Notes under the pieces: generated by a model
Seen by the model: only the letters and a program-made list of their open reading frames with translations
Database searches by the model: none
Told to the model about the DNA's origin: nothing
Shown: positions 45,564 through 54,930 of the stretch, one piece after another
Numbering within the stretch: position 1 is the stretch's first letter
Layout of the letters: each line of letters starts with the position of its first letter
DNA from: Sulfitobacter aestuariivivens
GTDB lineage: Bacteria > Pseudomonadota > Alphaproteobacteria > Rhodobacterales > Rhodobacteraceae
Reading direction: 5' to 3'
Length of the DNA stretch: 64,000 nt
NCBI RefSeq assembly: GCF_014763045.1
Contig: NZ_JACTAG010000001.1
Span: forward strand, 124,001 to 188,000
Translations under genes and position numbers: made by a program

Positions 45564-46336
45564 CAGGGGCGGATGGGTTCAGGGTCTTTGAGCCTGACGC
45601 GCAGACGCTGGTATGGGCCCAATCGGCACATGCGCAAGCGCTCAGAATTTCCGCCGATCCGGGGATGCGCGCAGCGAACCTGCGTCACGGAGAAACATGG
45701 TTTGTTGGTGTCGATGCCCTGCCCAACGCGGCAGATGGCAGTATTGCAGGTGCTGCTCTGCAAGGACCATGGAGCGCACATGTTCCGACCGTGGATCACT
45801 GGCACCCTGCACAAGTGTCGATCGTCTTTCCCGGCTATCCGAAGCAGGACAGGGGCGAGAGCGATGCAAATCATCGCTACCGGATCACACGGTTTGCAGC
45901 CCACGTGGACGGGCTGTTGCCGGAAGGTCCGGCGCGCCGCCGGTACCTGCGCGAGCCGCACGCATTCATCCTGGGGCTGCCGCTGAACGTCTCAAACGCC
46001 GCGCCACTGACGGTATGGCCGCGCAGTCAACGGATAATGGGACAGGCATTTCGGGACGTGACAGCAAACAAAGACCCTAGCCAGGTCGATCTGACCCAGG
46101 CCTATCAAGCGGCGCGGCGCAGGTGTTTTGAGCAGATTGCGCCGCTGACCATCACGGCGGCACCCGGTCAGGCTATCTTGCTACACCGGCATCTTCTACA
46201 CGGCGTCGCACCATGGGCTGAGGATCATACTGCCCCGCCGGAGGGGCGCATGATTGCCTATTTCCGACCGCAATACTCAGCGGCGCGTTGGCTCATTGAT
46301 GATGATCTGGAAACAAGGAATTTTGGAAACGCGTAA
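45560..46336 (+). CDS. PhyH-like Fe(II)/2-oxoglutarate dioxygenase family protein
   Basis: This 258-residue soluble protein has a plausible iron triad of His115-x-Asp117 (RFAAHVDG) and a distal His at 214 (LLHRHLLHGVAP). Arg230 (EGRMIAYFRP) could hold 2-oxoglutarate. The arrangement matches phytanoyl-CoA dioxygenase-like enzymes, but overall similarity is weak by eye. The start is GTG 45560, overlapping the stop of the TauE-type gene. It may hydroxylate a small molecule linked to the exporter. No terminator follows within the next 270 bases, which I found otherwise empty. Confidence 0.65.
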   Translation: MTGADGFRVFEPDAQTLVWAQSAHAQALRISADPGMRAANLRHGETWFVGVDALPNAADGSIAGAALQGPWSAHVPTVDHWHPAQVSIVFPGYPKQDRGESDANHRYRITRFAAHVDGLLPEGPARRRYLREPHAFILGLPLNVSNAAPLTVWPRSQRIMGQAFRDVTANKDPSQVDLTQAYQAARRRCFEQIAPLTITAAPGQAILLHRHLLHGVAPWAEDHTAPPEGRMIAYFRPQYSAARWLIDDDLETRNFGNA

Positions 46337-46606
46337 AAATAGCCGTGATATTCCCGCTATAGTAGCAAATTTCAAACAAGGACCCTGCTCGCGCCCCATT
46401 GTTGCCACTTCAGACACAATACTGTTTCTCATCGACGTTAAGTTATCGAGGCAGAAAATGGTGATCACAGGCATCAACAGCGTAAGACAATGCGGGGGCA
46501 CCGTCCTTGTCGCAAGCGCAAACGCCAATGAAGCACCATCAGGTCTAGACCGGGCAGTCAAACCTGAACAATCGCTGGTGCTTTTGCACCGGATCGTCGA
46601 TTCCTC

Positions 46607-46843
46607 CTAACCCCTCCGGGACAACCGAGCGGCGCGGCCTCCGCGCCGCTTGGAAAACGCCCCGGAGCGGGTGGGAAGCTCTGCCATCACCGCGCGACGT
46701 TCCTCTGGTGTCATGCGGGACCAGCGACCGATTTCATCGATGGAACGCAGGCAGCCGGTGCACAACCGCGCCTCCGGATGGACGACGCAGATCTTGATAC
46801 AGGGGCTTTCCACCTCTGCGCGTTTCCAGACCTCATCCGACAT
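46607..46843 (-). CDS. DUF1289 small cysteine protein
   Basis: This 78-residue protein has the DUF1289 pattern Cys15-x3-Cys19-x8-Cys28-x2-Cys31, with SPCIKIC and CTGCLRSIDEI blocks and a W-x-R-M-TPEER motif. It probably binds a metal. The tail is Arg-rich (residues 65-78). Its start overlaps the 3' end of ruvX by 11 bases, so it is translated from the ccmI-ruvX message. Family function unknown. The 3' end contains a perfect ten-base-arm hairpin (46628-46650) inside coding sequence. Confidence 0.88.
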   Translation of the reverse strand: MSDEVWKRAEVESPCIKICVVHPEARLCTGCLRSIDEIGRWSRMTPEERRAVMAELPTRSGAFSKRRGGRAARLSRRG

Positions 46844-47315
46844 CGGCTTCCCTTATGACCCGCAAACGATCCAGCACGCCTTGCAGGATATACCCTGCAG
46901 CGACGTGGTCGATCACCTCTGCGCGACGTTTGCGTGACGTATCCGCCTCTAGCAAGGCCCTTTCGGCAGCGACTGTGGACAAACGTTCATCCCAGAAGGT
47001 GATCGGGAGCGCCTCCAGCCGTTCAAAGTTGCGCGCAAAGGCGCGCGTCGACTGGCAGCGCGGCCCTTCGGTGCCGTCCATGTTGCGCGGCAATCCCAGC
47101 ACCAATCCGCCAATTTGTCGTTCCGCGATGATTTCTGACAGACGCGCAGCATCCAGTCCGAACTTGCGCCGCTTGATTGTCTCAAGCGGTGTTGCAACGG
47201 ATAAGAAATTGTCGCTGACCGCGATGCCAATTGTCTTTTCGCCAAGATCGAGGCCCACAAGCGCGCGCAGTGGCGGCAAAGCGGCTGCGAATGCTGGGGT
47301 ATCCTCAAGGATCAT
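46833..47315 (-). CDS. ruvX: RuvX/YqgF RNase H-fold nuclease
   Basis: A 160-residue RNase H-like protein, implicated as Holliday-junction resolvase and in 16S rRNA 5' processing. The catalytic first strand LVGLDLGEKTIGIAVSD at residues 19-35 supplies the first Asp. VLGLPRNMDGTEGPRC near 75-90, FWDERLSTVAAERAL near 110-124 and the C-terminal VIDHVAAGYILQ (Asp) complete the site. Its start overlaps ccmI by four bases. This ccmI-ruvX-DUF1289 order is compact and fully overlapping. Confidence 0.94.
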   Translation of the reverse strand: MILEDTPAFAAALPPLRALVGLDLGEKTIGIAVSDNFLSVATPLETIKRRKFGLDAARLSEIIAERQIGGLVLGLPRNMDGTEGPRCQSTRAFARNFERLEALPITFWDERLSTVAAERALLEADTSRKRRAEVIDHVAAGYILQGVLDRLRVIREADVG

Positions 47316-48538
47316 TCAGCCACCCCGGCCTGCTGACCCGCCCGCCGGATGATATCCACGGCGCTGGGGCTGTCCGCGAAAACCTGCATCGCATTGTCGT
47401 AGATCGCGCGTGCCTGGCCGCGCTGACCCAGCACGCCAAGCGATGTGATCAGCCGGGCCCAATCCTCGGGCGGTCCCCCGTCGGTCGCCAGCCGATCAGA
47501 AAGGCCCGCGACCATGCCACCGATCATGTCCATACGCTCTTCGGGCGTCATGTCGCCTGCGGCCTCGATGTCGTCGGCCGATGGTCCGGCAGCTGCGCGG
47601 GTGCCGGCACGGGGCAGGGTGTAGTCAACCCCAGCAAGCTGCGCAACAGCCATGATCTGTGCGCGAATGGGATCATTCCATGCCGCATCCGGATCGCCCC
47701 GGCGCAAGAGTTCGTCCCAGATGCGAAATGCAAGATCGGGTCGCCCGGTTTGCGCCATCATCAGACCAAGATAATACCGTGCCCGTCCATCTGTCGGTGT
47801 CTCTTCAAGCACTGCGCGCAAGGCGACTTCTGCCTCTGGCGACACATAGCCCCCAGCGGACAGAACCAGCAATTCGCCATAATCGCCCAGATCCTTTGGC
47901 GTCACTTCCGCGCCCTTTATCCGCAGCACGGTTTCTTGCGCGCGGGCAGCCGCTGCAAAATTGCCGACGTTGGCCTCGTTTTCCGCCAGCAGGACGTGAC
48001 CCTGCAGATCGTCAGGGCGTTCTGCGACCGTGGCACGCAATTGCTCAAGCAAGCGCGCATACCGCGGCTCGATCTGTGCGGCTTCGGTGGGCGCGGGCAG
48101 GCTGTCGATGGCTGCTTGCTGACTGGGGCGGGTCTCGCGCACCTGTTGCGCAAAGGCGATCCGATCTTCCAGGGCAAGATCACCATATCCCGGCTGCCCC
48201 AACCACGCATAAAGACCAAGCGATCCTGCGCCCAAAAGTGCCACCAGCAATACAAGGGCCACGGGGCGCGGGCCGGTATCTGACGGTGAGTCGTCGCTGG
48301 CCTTGGCGTCGGCCGACAGGATACGGCGCGATATCTCTGTGCGGACACGCTTGGCATCCTCGTGTGGCACAACGCCGCGGGCGACGTCGCGGTCCACCTC
48401 TGCCAACTGGTCGCGATAGACCTGCATGTCGAGTTCCGCCGCGCCGGGCAGGGCGCTATCCGCCCCACGCCAAAGCGCACGTGCCAGCAAAAGCGTGACA
48501 ATGGCGGCCATGGCGATGGTGATGATCCAGAAACTCAT
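47312..48538 (-). CDS. ccmI: Cytochrome c biogenesis protein CcmI
   Basis: This 408-residue inner-membrane chaperone hands apocytochrome c to the CcmFH ligation complex. It has two membrane helices, at about 1-20 (MSFWIITIAMAAIVTLLLA) and about 95-115, with a cytosolic loop carrying the DMQVYRDQLAEVDRD leucine-zipper-like segment at about 38-52. A periplasmic TPR domain at about 150-400 includes LGDYGELLVLSAGG and ARYYLGLMMAQTGRPDLAF. First gene of the ccmI-ruvX-DUF1289 run. Other ccm genes are not in the window. Confidence 0.92.
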   Translation of the reverse strand: MSFWIITIAMAAIVTLLLARALWRGADSALPGAAELDMQVYRDQLAEVDRDVARGVVPHEDAKRVRTEISRRILSADAKASDDSPSDTGPRPVALVLLVALLGAGSLGLYAWLGQPGYGDLALEDRIAFAQQVRETRPSQQAAIDSLPAPTEAAQIEPRYARLLEQLRATVAERPDDLQGHVLLAENEANVGNFAAAARAQETVLRIKGAEVTPKDLGDYGELLVLSAGGYVSPEAEVALRAVLEETPTDGRARYYLGLMMAQTGRPDLAFRIWDELLRRGDPDAAWNDPIRAQIMAVAQLAGVDYTLPRAGTRAAAGPSADDIEAAGDMTPEERMDMIGGMVAGLSDRLATDGGPPEDWARLITSLGVLGQRGQARAIYDNAMQVFADSPSAVDIIRRAGQQAGVAE

Positions 48539-48735
48539 ATCCCCCTACTTAGTCGTCCTGCCGGGTGTGCAAAAGAGGTCATATGGGCGCGTGGCCCCCG
48601 TGACTTTCGCCAATTGCGGCCCATGTCGCAAAATTGATAGAGAGTGCCGTGGGGAGTATCCTTTTTTCTGCCCATCACTCCAGAACGGACCCAACGCCGG
48701 TTGTCTGCGGCGAATCCTTGGCCAGAGGTCATAGA

Positions 48736-49980
48736 ATGAAGAAATATTCAGTATTTGCCGTCGCGCGCGAAGCGATGCGCCATCATACCGGCTGGAACCG
48801 CGCATGGCGCGATGCGCAGCCCAAGAAGCGCTATGATGTGATCATCGTCGGCGCTGGTGGGCATGGACTGGCGACAGCCTATTATCTGGGTAAGAATTTC
48901 GGCATCACAAATGTTGCGATCATTGAAAAGGGCTGGCTGGGTGGCGGCAATACAGGCCGCAACACGACCATCATCCGGAGCAACTATCTGCAGGACCCCT
49001 CGGCGGCAATCTACGAAAAGGCCCGGAGCCTGTACGAGACAATGTCGCAGGACCTGAACTACAACGTTATGTTCTCGCCCCGTGGGGTGATCATGCTGGC
49101 ACAGACAGAGCATGAGGTGCGCGGGTATAAACGAACAGCCCATGCGAACGCGTTGCAGGGGGTCACGACCGAGTTCATCGGTCCTGAGCGCGTGAAGCAG
49201 CTGGTGCCGATTATCAACCTTGATGGTCCACGCTATCCGGTGCTGGGTGGGCTTTGGCAGGCGCGCGGCGGTACCGCGCGGCATGATGCGGTGGCCTGGG
49301 GCTATGCGCGGGCGTGCTCTGACATGGGCATGGATGTCATCCAGAAATGCGAAGTCACCGGCGTGCGCTCAGAAGGCGGCAAGGTCACGGGCGTCAGCAC
49401 AAACCGCGGCGATATCGATTGCGACAAGCTGGGCATTGTTGTCGCGGGCCATTCCGGACATCTGGCCGACATGGCCGGTTTCCGGCTGCCGATTGAAAGC
49501 GTTGCCCTGCAGGCTCTGGTGAGCGAGCCGATCAAGCCCTGCATGGACGTGGTTGTCATGGCCAACACGGTGCATGGCTACATGAGCCAGTCTGACAAAG
49601 GCGAAATGGTTATCGGTGGCGGCACAGATGGCTACAACAATTATACCCAGCGCGGGTCCTTTCACCATATCGAGGAAACCGTGCGGGCGCTGGTCGAAAC
49701 CTTTCCGATGGTGTCGCGCCTCAAGATGCTGCGGCAGTGGGGTGGGATTGTGGATGTGACGGGAGACCGCTCTCCGATCCTGTCGAAAACACCGGTCGAG
49801 AATGTTTTTATCAATTGCGGCTGGGGTACGGGCGGGTTCAAGGCGATCCCTGGATCGGGCTGGGGCTTTGCCGAACTGATGGCGAAAGGGCAGTCACCAT
49901 TGACCGATGCCTTTGGGCTGAACCGATTCCAGGAAGGCCGCTTTATCGACGAAAGCGTTGCTGCGGGTGTGGCACACTGA
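48736..49980 (+). CDS. soxB: Sarcosine oxidase, beta subunit
   Basis: This 414-residue catalytic flavoprotein subunit of heterotetrameric sarcosine oxidase oxidatively demethylates sarcosine to glycine. The FAD-binding Rossmann motif DVIIVGAGGHGLATAYYL is at about residues 33-50, followed by NTGRNTTIIRSNY (typical for SoxB) and GWGTGGFKAIPGSG near the C-terminus. Start ATG 48736 has AGAGG upstream; the frame is open 34 codons earlier without a ribosome site. Two small membrane-protein genes separate it from soxD, which is unusual for the otherwise compact soxBDAG order. Confidence 0.95.
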   Translation: MKKYSVFAVAREAMRHHTGWNRAWRDAQPKKRYDVIIVGAGGHGLATAYYLGKNFGITNVAIIEKGWLGGGNTGRNTTIIRSNYLQDPSAAIYEKARSLYETMSQDLNYNVMFSPRGVIMLAQTEHEVRGYKRTAHANALQGVTTEFIGPERVKQLVPIINLDGPRYPVLGGLWQARGGTARHDAVAWGYARACSDMGMDVIQKCEVTGVRSEGGKVTGVSTNRGDIDCDKLGIVVAGHSGHLADMAGFRLPIESVALQALVSEPIKPCMDVVVMANTVHGYMSQSDKGEMVIGGGTDGYNNYTQRGSFHHIEETVRALVETFPMVSRLKMLRQWGGIVDVTGDRSPILSKTPVENVFINCGWGTGGFKAIPGSGWGFAELMAKGQSPLTDAFGLNRFQEGRFIDESVAAGVAH

Positions 49981-50074
49981 TGCATCAGGATGATCTGATA
50001 ACAGTGGAACGGCGGAACCGGCAAATGAACTCGTGCGTTGTCTGTGCAGAAATACCATGCACAGGAGATGCAAC

Positions 50075-50359
50075 ATGGCCGAATCTGATCAGACCCGTTC
50101 GGAGCATACGACGACCACAACAACAACGACCACTGGCGGTGGCGCCGGAATGGGGTTCATCATCGGTGCCCTTGTCGTTGTTGTGGCAGGAATTGCCTAC
50201 TTCATGTTTGCCGGCGGCAACGTCGCGAACGAAGGAGGCGGTGATGTCAATGTCACCATCGAAGGTGCCGGCGACGCGGTCCAGGACGCTGGGGAAGCCG
50301 TTGAAGGCGCTGCCGAAGCTGTCGAACAGGAAGCGGAAAGCGCCACAGAAGGCAACTGA
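50075..50359 (+). CDS. Small Thr-rich single-pass membrane protein
   Basis: This 94-residue protein has an acidic N-terminus, a run of nine Thr, a GGG linker and one membrane helix at about 27-46 (GFIIGALVVVVAGIAYFMF). An acidic Ala/Glu-rich tail looks like an amphipathic helix (DAVQDAGEAVEGAAEAVEQE). CAGGAG precedes ATG 50075. It lies between soxB and soxD, 94 bases after soxB. I do not know the family. The tail resembles YtxH-like or amphipathic stress proteins only loosely. A second gene with the same layout follows at 50516. Confidence 0.75.
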   Translation: MAESDQTRSEHTTTTTTTTTGGGAGMGFIIGALVVVVAGIAYFMFAGGNVANEGGGDVNVTIEGAGDAVQDAGEAVEGAAEAVEQEAESATEGN

Positions 50360-50515
50360 ACTATATAAAACCACAGGGTCTGGCCCCCGGCAGGAGGCCG
50401 GGCCTTCGGGCAGTACGTCGGCTCGATTTGGCCGATTGGACGCGAATTTCGCCCCGAATTTTGAGAATCTGCGCAATCATGGCATCCTGACGTCCTCTGA
50501 GACGGAGGACAGATC

Positions 50516-50677
50516 ATGTCAGAGGAAACCTTCCAAAGCGGCAGAGGCAGCCAACGCGGGATCATCATTGCGGTTGTCGCCCTTGCAATTTTCGTCATCG
50601 GGGTCGCCATGCTGGGCAATGGATCAACCCCAGACGACGCCGCGACGGCAACCGGTAGCGCGACCTCAACAGACTGA
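50516..50677 (+). CDS. 53-residue single-pass membrane protein
   Basis: A short gene with a good ribosome site (GGAGGA, seven bases before ATG). The protein has a polar N-terminus (SEETFQSGRGSQRG), one hydrophobic helix at residues 16-34 and a Ser/Thr/Ala/Asp tail. It shares the layout of the preceding small protein (soluble N-terminus, one helix, acidic tail) without close sequence identity. It sits between soxB and soxD. Function unknown. Supported by start context and composition only. Confidence 0.6.
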   Translation: MSEETFQSGRGSQRGIIIAVVALAIFVIGVAMLGNGSTPDDAATATGSATSTD

Positions 50678-50848
50678 CGGCGCGCTTACAGCCTGCGGGC
50701 CTACCGCTGGCCCCCGACGCGGGGCCGCAGGCGCGGTTGTGACCGGCGTCAGGCAAACACTTCACCCCAACCCCATACGATCTTTGCTCAAAAGCCGAAC
50801 CGCAACCGCGCGATCGGTCACCTTTTTGCCCATGACTGGAGCGCATCC

Positions 50849-51172
50849 ATGCTGGTCCTGACCTGTCACGCCTGCGGGGTCACCGCAGAGGAAACCGAAT
50901 TCCACGCCGGTGGTGAGGCGCATCTCAAGCGTTTCGGACCCGGGTCGTCAGATGAAGACTTTGAAGAGTACTTGTTCATGCGCGCCAACCCAAAGGGTGT
51001 GCATTTCGAACGGTGGCGTCATGCAAACGGGTGCGGGAAATGGTTCCATGTGGCCCGCGACACCATGACCCTCGAAGTATTTGGCAGCTACAGCGCACAG
51101 GCCTTCGCCCCACCTGAGGAACTTCTTTCCCGGATCGAGGACAGGCGTCCCGGCTGGCGCGGTCAGGACTGA
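50849..51172 (+). CDS. soxD: Sarcosine oxidase, delta subunit
   Basis: This 107-residue zinc-binding subunit has ligands Cys6 and Cys9 (LTCHACG) plus His58 and Cys62 (RWRHANGCGKWFH), the same pattern as known SoxD. It stabilises the alpha-beta complex. It starts 868 bases after the soxB stop, beyond the two small membrane-protein genes, and is 63 bases before soxA. Length is in the normal 95-110 range. The ATG lies only about ten bases after GGAGCG, which serves as ribosome site. Confidence 0.95.
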   Translation: MLVLTCHACGVTAEETEFHAGGEAHLKRFGPGSSDEDFEEYLFMRANPKGVHFERWRHANGCGKWFHVARDTMTLEVFGSYSAQAFAPPEELLSRIEDRRPGWRGQD

Positions 51173-51235
51173 TCCGATGCTTTCTTTTGCCCATAAAATC
51201 ATTCGCCACCCCCACGCACACGAAGGCCCGCACTC

Positions 51236-54200
51236 ATGAGCACCAGACTTGCCACAGGCGGCCGCCTGCTGAACAAAGCCAAACCGGTCAACTTCACCTT
51301 CAACGGCAAGAACCTGCGCGGCTACGAGGGCGACACCCTTGCTTCGGCGTTGTTGGCCAATGATCAGATGCTGGTTGGCCGGTCCTTCAAGTATCACCGC
51401 CCGCGCGGGATCGTTGCGGCTGGCCCGGAAGAACCGAATGCCCTTGTTAATCTTGGCGCAGAGGGTCGGTTCGAGCCCAATGCCCGCGCCACGACCACGC
51501 CGTTGTTTGACGGGTTGCAGGCGGCAAGCCAGAACCACTGGCCGAGCCTCGAATTTGACGTTGGTGCGATCAACAAACACCTCAGCCGTTTTCTGCCTGC
51601 GGGCTTTTACTACAAGATGTTCATGTATCCGCGTGCCGCCTGGAAACATGTCTACGAGCCCTTCATTCGCCAATCGGCGGGACTTGGCAAAGCGCCCAAG
51701 GCCACGGATGTGGACACGTACGAACATTTCTACGCGTTCTGTGATGTGTTGATCATCGGTGGTGGCGTTGCCGGACTGCATGCGGCGCTGACCGCCGGCA
51801 AAAGCGGTGCGCGCGTCATTGTTATGGAACAATCAGATCACTGGGGGGGACGCGCCCCTGTTGACGGTGGTACTGTCGATGGTCAGCCTGTGGATAAGTT
51901 CGTGGACGGAATGGTCACGGAACTGGAAACACTGGAAAACGTGACCCTGCGCCGAAACTGTATGGGGGCAGGAGTTTATGACCACGGCTATGTGCTGGGT
52001 TATGAGCGCCTGCGCGATGACAGCCCTCACGTGCAGGGCCCAAGGCACCGCCTGTGGCGGGTGCGGGCGGCACATATCATTACCGCCACCGGGGCCATCG
52101 AACGCCCCCTCAGCTTTGCCGGAAACGACATTCCGGGCGTGATGCTGGCGGCAGCTGTGCGCGACTACCTGGTGAACCATGGGGTTTCGGTCGGTGACCG
52201 TACTGTTGTCGTCACCAACAACGACAATGCTTACCTTACGGCAATTGCGCTCAAGCATGCTGGGCTGGACGTGCCTGCAATCGTCGACGCGCGGGTCTTG
52301 CCACAAGACAGCCAGTTGATGGAGCAAGCCAAGGCGCTGGGTATCCGCGTCATGATGGGTCATGGCATTGCAAGCGTCAAAGGCGGCAAGCGGGTCACGG
52401 GTGTCGAGATCTGCGCACAGGCCGGTGAAGGGGCCGTGCTGGAGGAAATCAGCTGTGACGCGGTCGCGATGTCCGGGGGCTGGTCTCCGGTCGTGCATTT
52501 GTGGTCTCACTGTGGTGGCAAGTTGCGATGGGATACGACCCAGGCGTGTTTCAGCCCTGATGTGGATAACCCTCCGCTGGGCGCAGATGGGATGGGCTTT
52601 GTGACACCTGCGGGTGCCGCCTCTGGGGTCTTTGCGCTGGATGACGTGCTCAACGATGCGTTTGCGGCAGCTGATGGTGTGATGACTTCGCTGGGCTTTG
52701 ATGTGCCACGTGACCTGAAATCGCCCGAGGCTGAGCGACGGCAGGATGCCCCAATGATGCCGGTCTGGCTGATGCCGCAAGGCGCATCGGTCAAGCTGCG
52801 TGAAAAGGCGTGGCTGGACTATCAGAACGATGTCAAGGTGTCGGACGTGCGACTGGCGGCACAGGAGGGATTTGTCAGTGTCGAGCACGCCAAACGCTAC
52901 ACCACGCTAGGGATGGCGACCGATCAGGGCAAGCTGAGCAATATCAACGGTCTGGCCACGCTCGCCGGCGCATTGGATGCAGATATCCCATCGGTCGGCA
53001 CGACGACCTTTCGGCCCCCCTATCATCCGATTTCGATGGCCTCGATCGCCGGCGAGGCCCGGGGTACCGTGTTCCAGCCGATCCGTCGCACGCCGATGCA
53101 TGACTGGCATGACACCCACGGCGCAGAGTGGGAGCCGGTAGGCCACTGGCGGCGTCCCTATGCCTATAAGCAAGGCGGTGAGAGCACGTATGATGCCGTG
53201 ATGCGTGAGGTGACCAACACGCGTGAGAAGATGGGTCTTCTGGATGCATCGACGCTGGGCAAGCTTATTGTCAAAGGTCCGGATGCGGGGCGTTTCCTAG
53301 ACATGATGTACACCAACATGATGTCCACACTGAAGGTAGGGAAATGCCGCTACGGGCTGATGTGTTCGGAAAACGGCTTTCTGATTGATGATGGTGTTGT
53401 GGCCCGCTTTGATGAGGACACGTGGCTTTGTCACACGACCACCGGTGGTGCTGAACGCATTCACGGGCATATGGAAGAGTGGTTGCAGACCGAATGGTGG
53501 GACTGGCAGGTCTACGTCGCGAACGTGACAGAGCAATATGCCCAGGTGGCCGTTGTTGGCCCCAATGCGCGCAAGGCGCTGGAAAAGCTTGGCGGCATGG
53601 ACGTTTCCAAAGAGGCGCTTGGGTTCATGGACTGGGCCGACGGCGAACTGGGCGGCTTCAAGGTGCGCGTATATCGCATCTCTTTCTCTGGCGAATTGTC
53701 CTATGAAATTGCTGTTGATGCCAGCCATGGGCAGGCCTTTTGGGATGCGCTGATGGTCGCGGGCCATGATCTGGGCGTGATGCCATATGGCACGGAATGT
53801 TTGCACATTCTGCGTGCTGAAAAGGGCTTTATCATGATCGGGGATGAAAGCGACGGCACGATTATCCCGCAGGATCTGGGACTGCACTGGGCGATTTCCA
53901 AGAAGAAGGAAGACTATCTGGGGAAACGTGCGCAGGAACGCTCGCATATGACTGACCCCAACCGCTGGCAGTTGGTGGGGCTCGAGACAACTGACGGCTC
54001 TGTCTTGCCAGACGGGGCCTATGCGGTGGCTGAAGGTGAGAACGAGAACGGACAACGCAATATGCAAGGCCGCGTGACCTCGACCTACCATTCTCCCACA
54101 TTGGGCAAAGGGATTGCCATGGGGTTGGTCTTGAATGGGCCCGACCGGATGGGCGAGACGCTGATCTTCCCCGGAACTGACGGCAAAGAGTATCAGGCCA

Positions 54201-54253
54201 AGATCGTGAACCCGGTTTTTTACGACCCGAAAGGGGAGAAGCAAAATGTCTGA
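51236..54253 (+). CDS. soxA: Sarcosine oxidase, alpha subunit
   Basis: This 1005-residue subunit binds NAD+ and tetrahydrofolate and channels the methyl group to 5,10-methylene-THF. An N-terminal ferredoxin-like domain (RGYEGDTLASALLAN at about 23-37) is followed by a pyridine-nucleotide disulfide oxidoreductase-like domain beginning CDVLIIGGGVAGLHAALTAGK at about 163. The aminomethyltransferase (GcvT) domain runs from about 610 to the end (GLLDASTLGKLIVKGPDAGRF, GELSYEIAVDASHG, THF-binding). Full length for the family. Its end overlaps soxG by eight bases. Confidence 0.96.
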   Translation: MSTRLATGGRLLNKAKPVNFTFNGKNLRGYEGDTLASALLANDQMLVGRSFKYHRPRGIVAAGPEEPNALVNLGAEGRFEPNARATTTPLFDGLQAASQNHWPSLEFDVGAINKHLSRFLPAGFYYKMFMYPRAAWKHVYEPFIRQSAGLGKAPKATDVDTYEHFYAFCDVLIIGGGVAGLHAALTAGKSGARVIVMEQSDHWGGRAPVDGGTVDGQPVDKFVDGMVTELETLENVTLRRNCMGAGVYDHGYVLGYERLRDDSPHVQGPRHRLWRVRAAHIITATGAIERPLSFAGNDIPGVMLAAAVRDYLVNHGVSVGDRTVVVTNNDNAYLTAIALKHAGLDVPAIVDARVLPQDSQLMEQAKALGIRVMMGHGIASVKGGKRVTGVEICAQAGEGAVLEEISCDAVAMSGGWSPVVHLWSHCGGKLRWDTTQACFSPDVDNPPLGADGMGFVTPAGAASGVFALDDVLNDAFAAADGVMTSLGFDVPRDLKSPEAERRQDAPMMPVWLMPQGASVKLREKAWLDYQNDVKVSDVRLAAQEGFVSVEHAKRYTTLGMATDQGKLSNINGLATLAGALDADIPSVGTTTFRPPYHPISMASIAGEARGTVFQPIRRTPMHDWHDTHGAEWEPVGHWRRPYAYKQGGESTYDAVMREVTNTREKMGLLDASTLGKLIVKGPDAGRFLDMMYTNMMSTLKVGKCRYGLMCSENGFLIDDGVVARFDEDTWLCHTTTGGAERIHGHMEEWLQTEWWDWQVYVANVTEQYAQVAVVGPNARKALEKLGGMDVSKEALGFMDWADGELGGFKVRVYRISFSGELSYEIAVDASHGQAFWDALMVAGHDLGVMPYGTECLHILRAEKGFIMIGDESDGTIIPQDLGLHWAISKKKEDYLGKRAQERSHMTDPNRWQLVGLETTDGSVLPDGAYAVAEGENENGQRNMQGRVTSTYHSPTLGKGIAMGLVLNGPDRMGETLIFPGTDGKEYQAKIVNPVFYDPKGEKQNV

Positions 54254-54815
54254 ACCCGTGAGCGCGCTTAAAAACATCAGTGACCTTAACGGCATCGCGG
54301 CTATTCGAGAGATTGGGCCCCTTGGCATGATCACCCTGCGCGGTGATTTGTCCGATCGTGCTGTGCAGGACGCCGCAAAGACCGCTGGTGGGGCCAATGC
54401 CCCGGATCAACGGAAGATCAACGCTGAGGGAGACGGCGGTGTCGCCTGGATGTCCCCGGATGAACTGCTGATCCTTTGTCGCTATGACGAAGTGCCCTTG
54501 CGGATGACCAATCTGCAGGCGGGCCTGTCGAAGGGGCATGCGCTGGCGGCCAATGTCTCGGACGCGCGGGCAGTATTCGAAGTTTCCGGACCGCGCGCCC
54601 GGGAGGTGCTGGCAAAGCTCGCACCAGTTGATCTGACACCGGGCCAGTTTGAGCCGGGCATGATGCGGCGCACGCGCCTAGCACAGGTTCCGGCCGCTTT
54701 CTGGATGACCGATGCTGAGACGTTTCGGATCGTCTGTTTCCGCTCTGTTGCTCAGTATGTCTTTGATTTGCTGAAAATCGCAGCGCAGCCCGGATCGGAA
54801 GTCGATTTCTTCTGA
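54246..54815 (+). CDS. soxG: Sarcosine oxidase, gamma subunit
   Basis: This 189-residue subunit of the sarcosine oxidase tetramer has a GcvT-like small fold. Typical blocks are IREIGPLGMITLRGDLS near residue 20-36, VAWMSPDELLILC near 67-79 and ARAVFEVSGPRAREVLAKLAP near 105-125, with a C-terminal SVAQYVFDLL. It overlaps soxA by eight bases. It closes the soxBDAG locus; no purU, glyA or folD genes follow in this window. Confidence 0.93.
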   Translation: MSEPVSALKNISDLNGIAAIREIGPLGMITLRGDLSDRAVQDAAKTAGGANAPDQRKINAEGDGGVAWMSPDELLILCRYDEVPLRMTNLQAGLSKGHALAANVSDARAVFEVSGPRAREVLAKLAPVDLTPGQFEPGMMRRTRLAQVPAAFWMTDAETFRIVCFRSVAQYVFDLLKIAAQPGSEVDFF

Positions 54816-54930
54816 CCCTGTGCCATAAAGACGCAAGCTGCGTTGATGCGCTCTCGTAAGGGTTGTGGCCGTTTGGTGATGCGATATAGCATCGAATGCC
54901 AGAGAGGCGCAGCACTTAGGAGAATGTGAC

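Noticed and set aside
46254..46610. Plus-strand frame downstream of the PhyH-like gene
   Set aside because: It begins inside the preceding gene in another frame, has no ribosome site and an unstructured product.
46628..46650. Perfect ten-base-arm hairpin as a terminator
   Set aside because: It lies inside the DUF1289 coding sequence and has no T-run on the side where transcription would end.
50383..50406. GC hairpin after the first small membrane-protein gene
   Set aside because: Stem is imperfect and no T-run follows, so I do not call a terminator.
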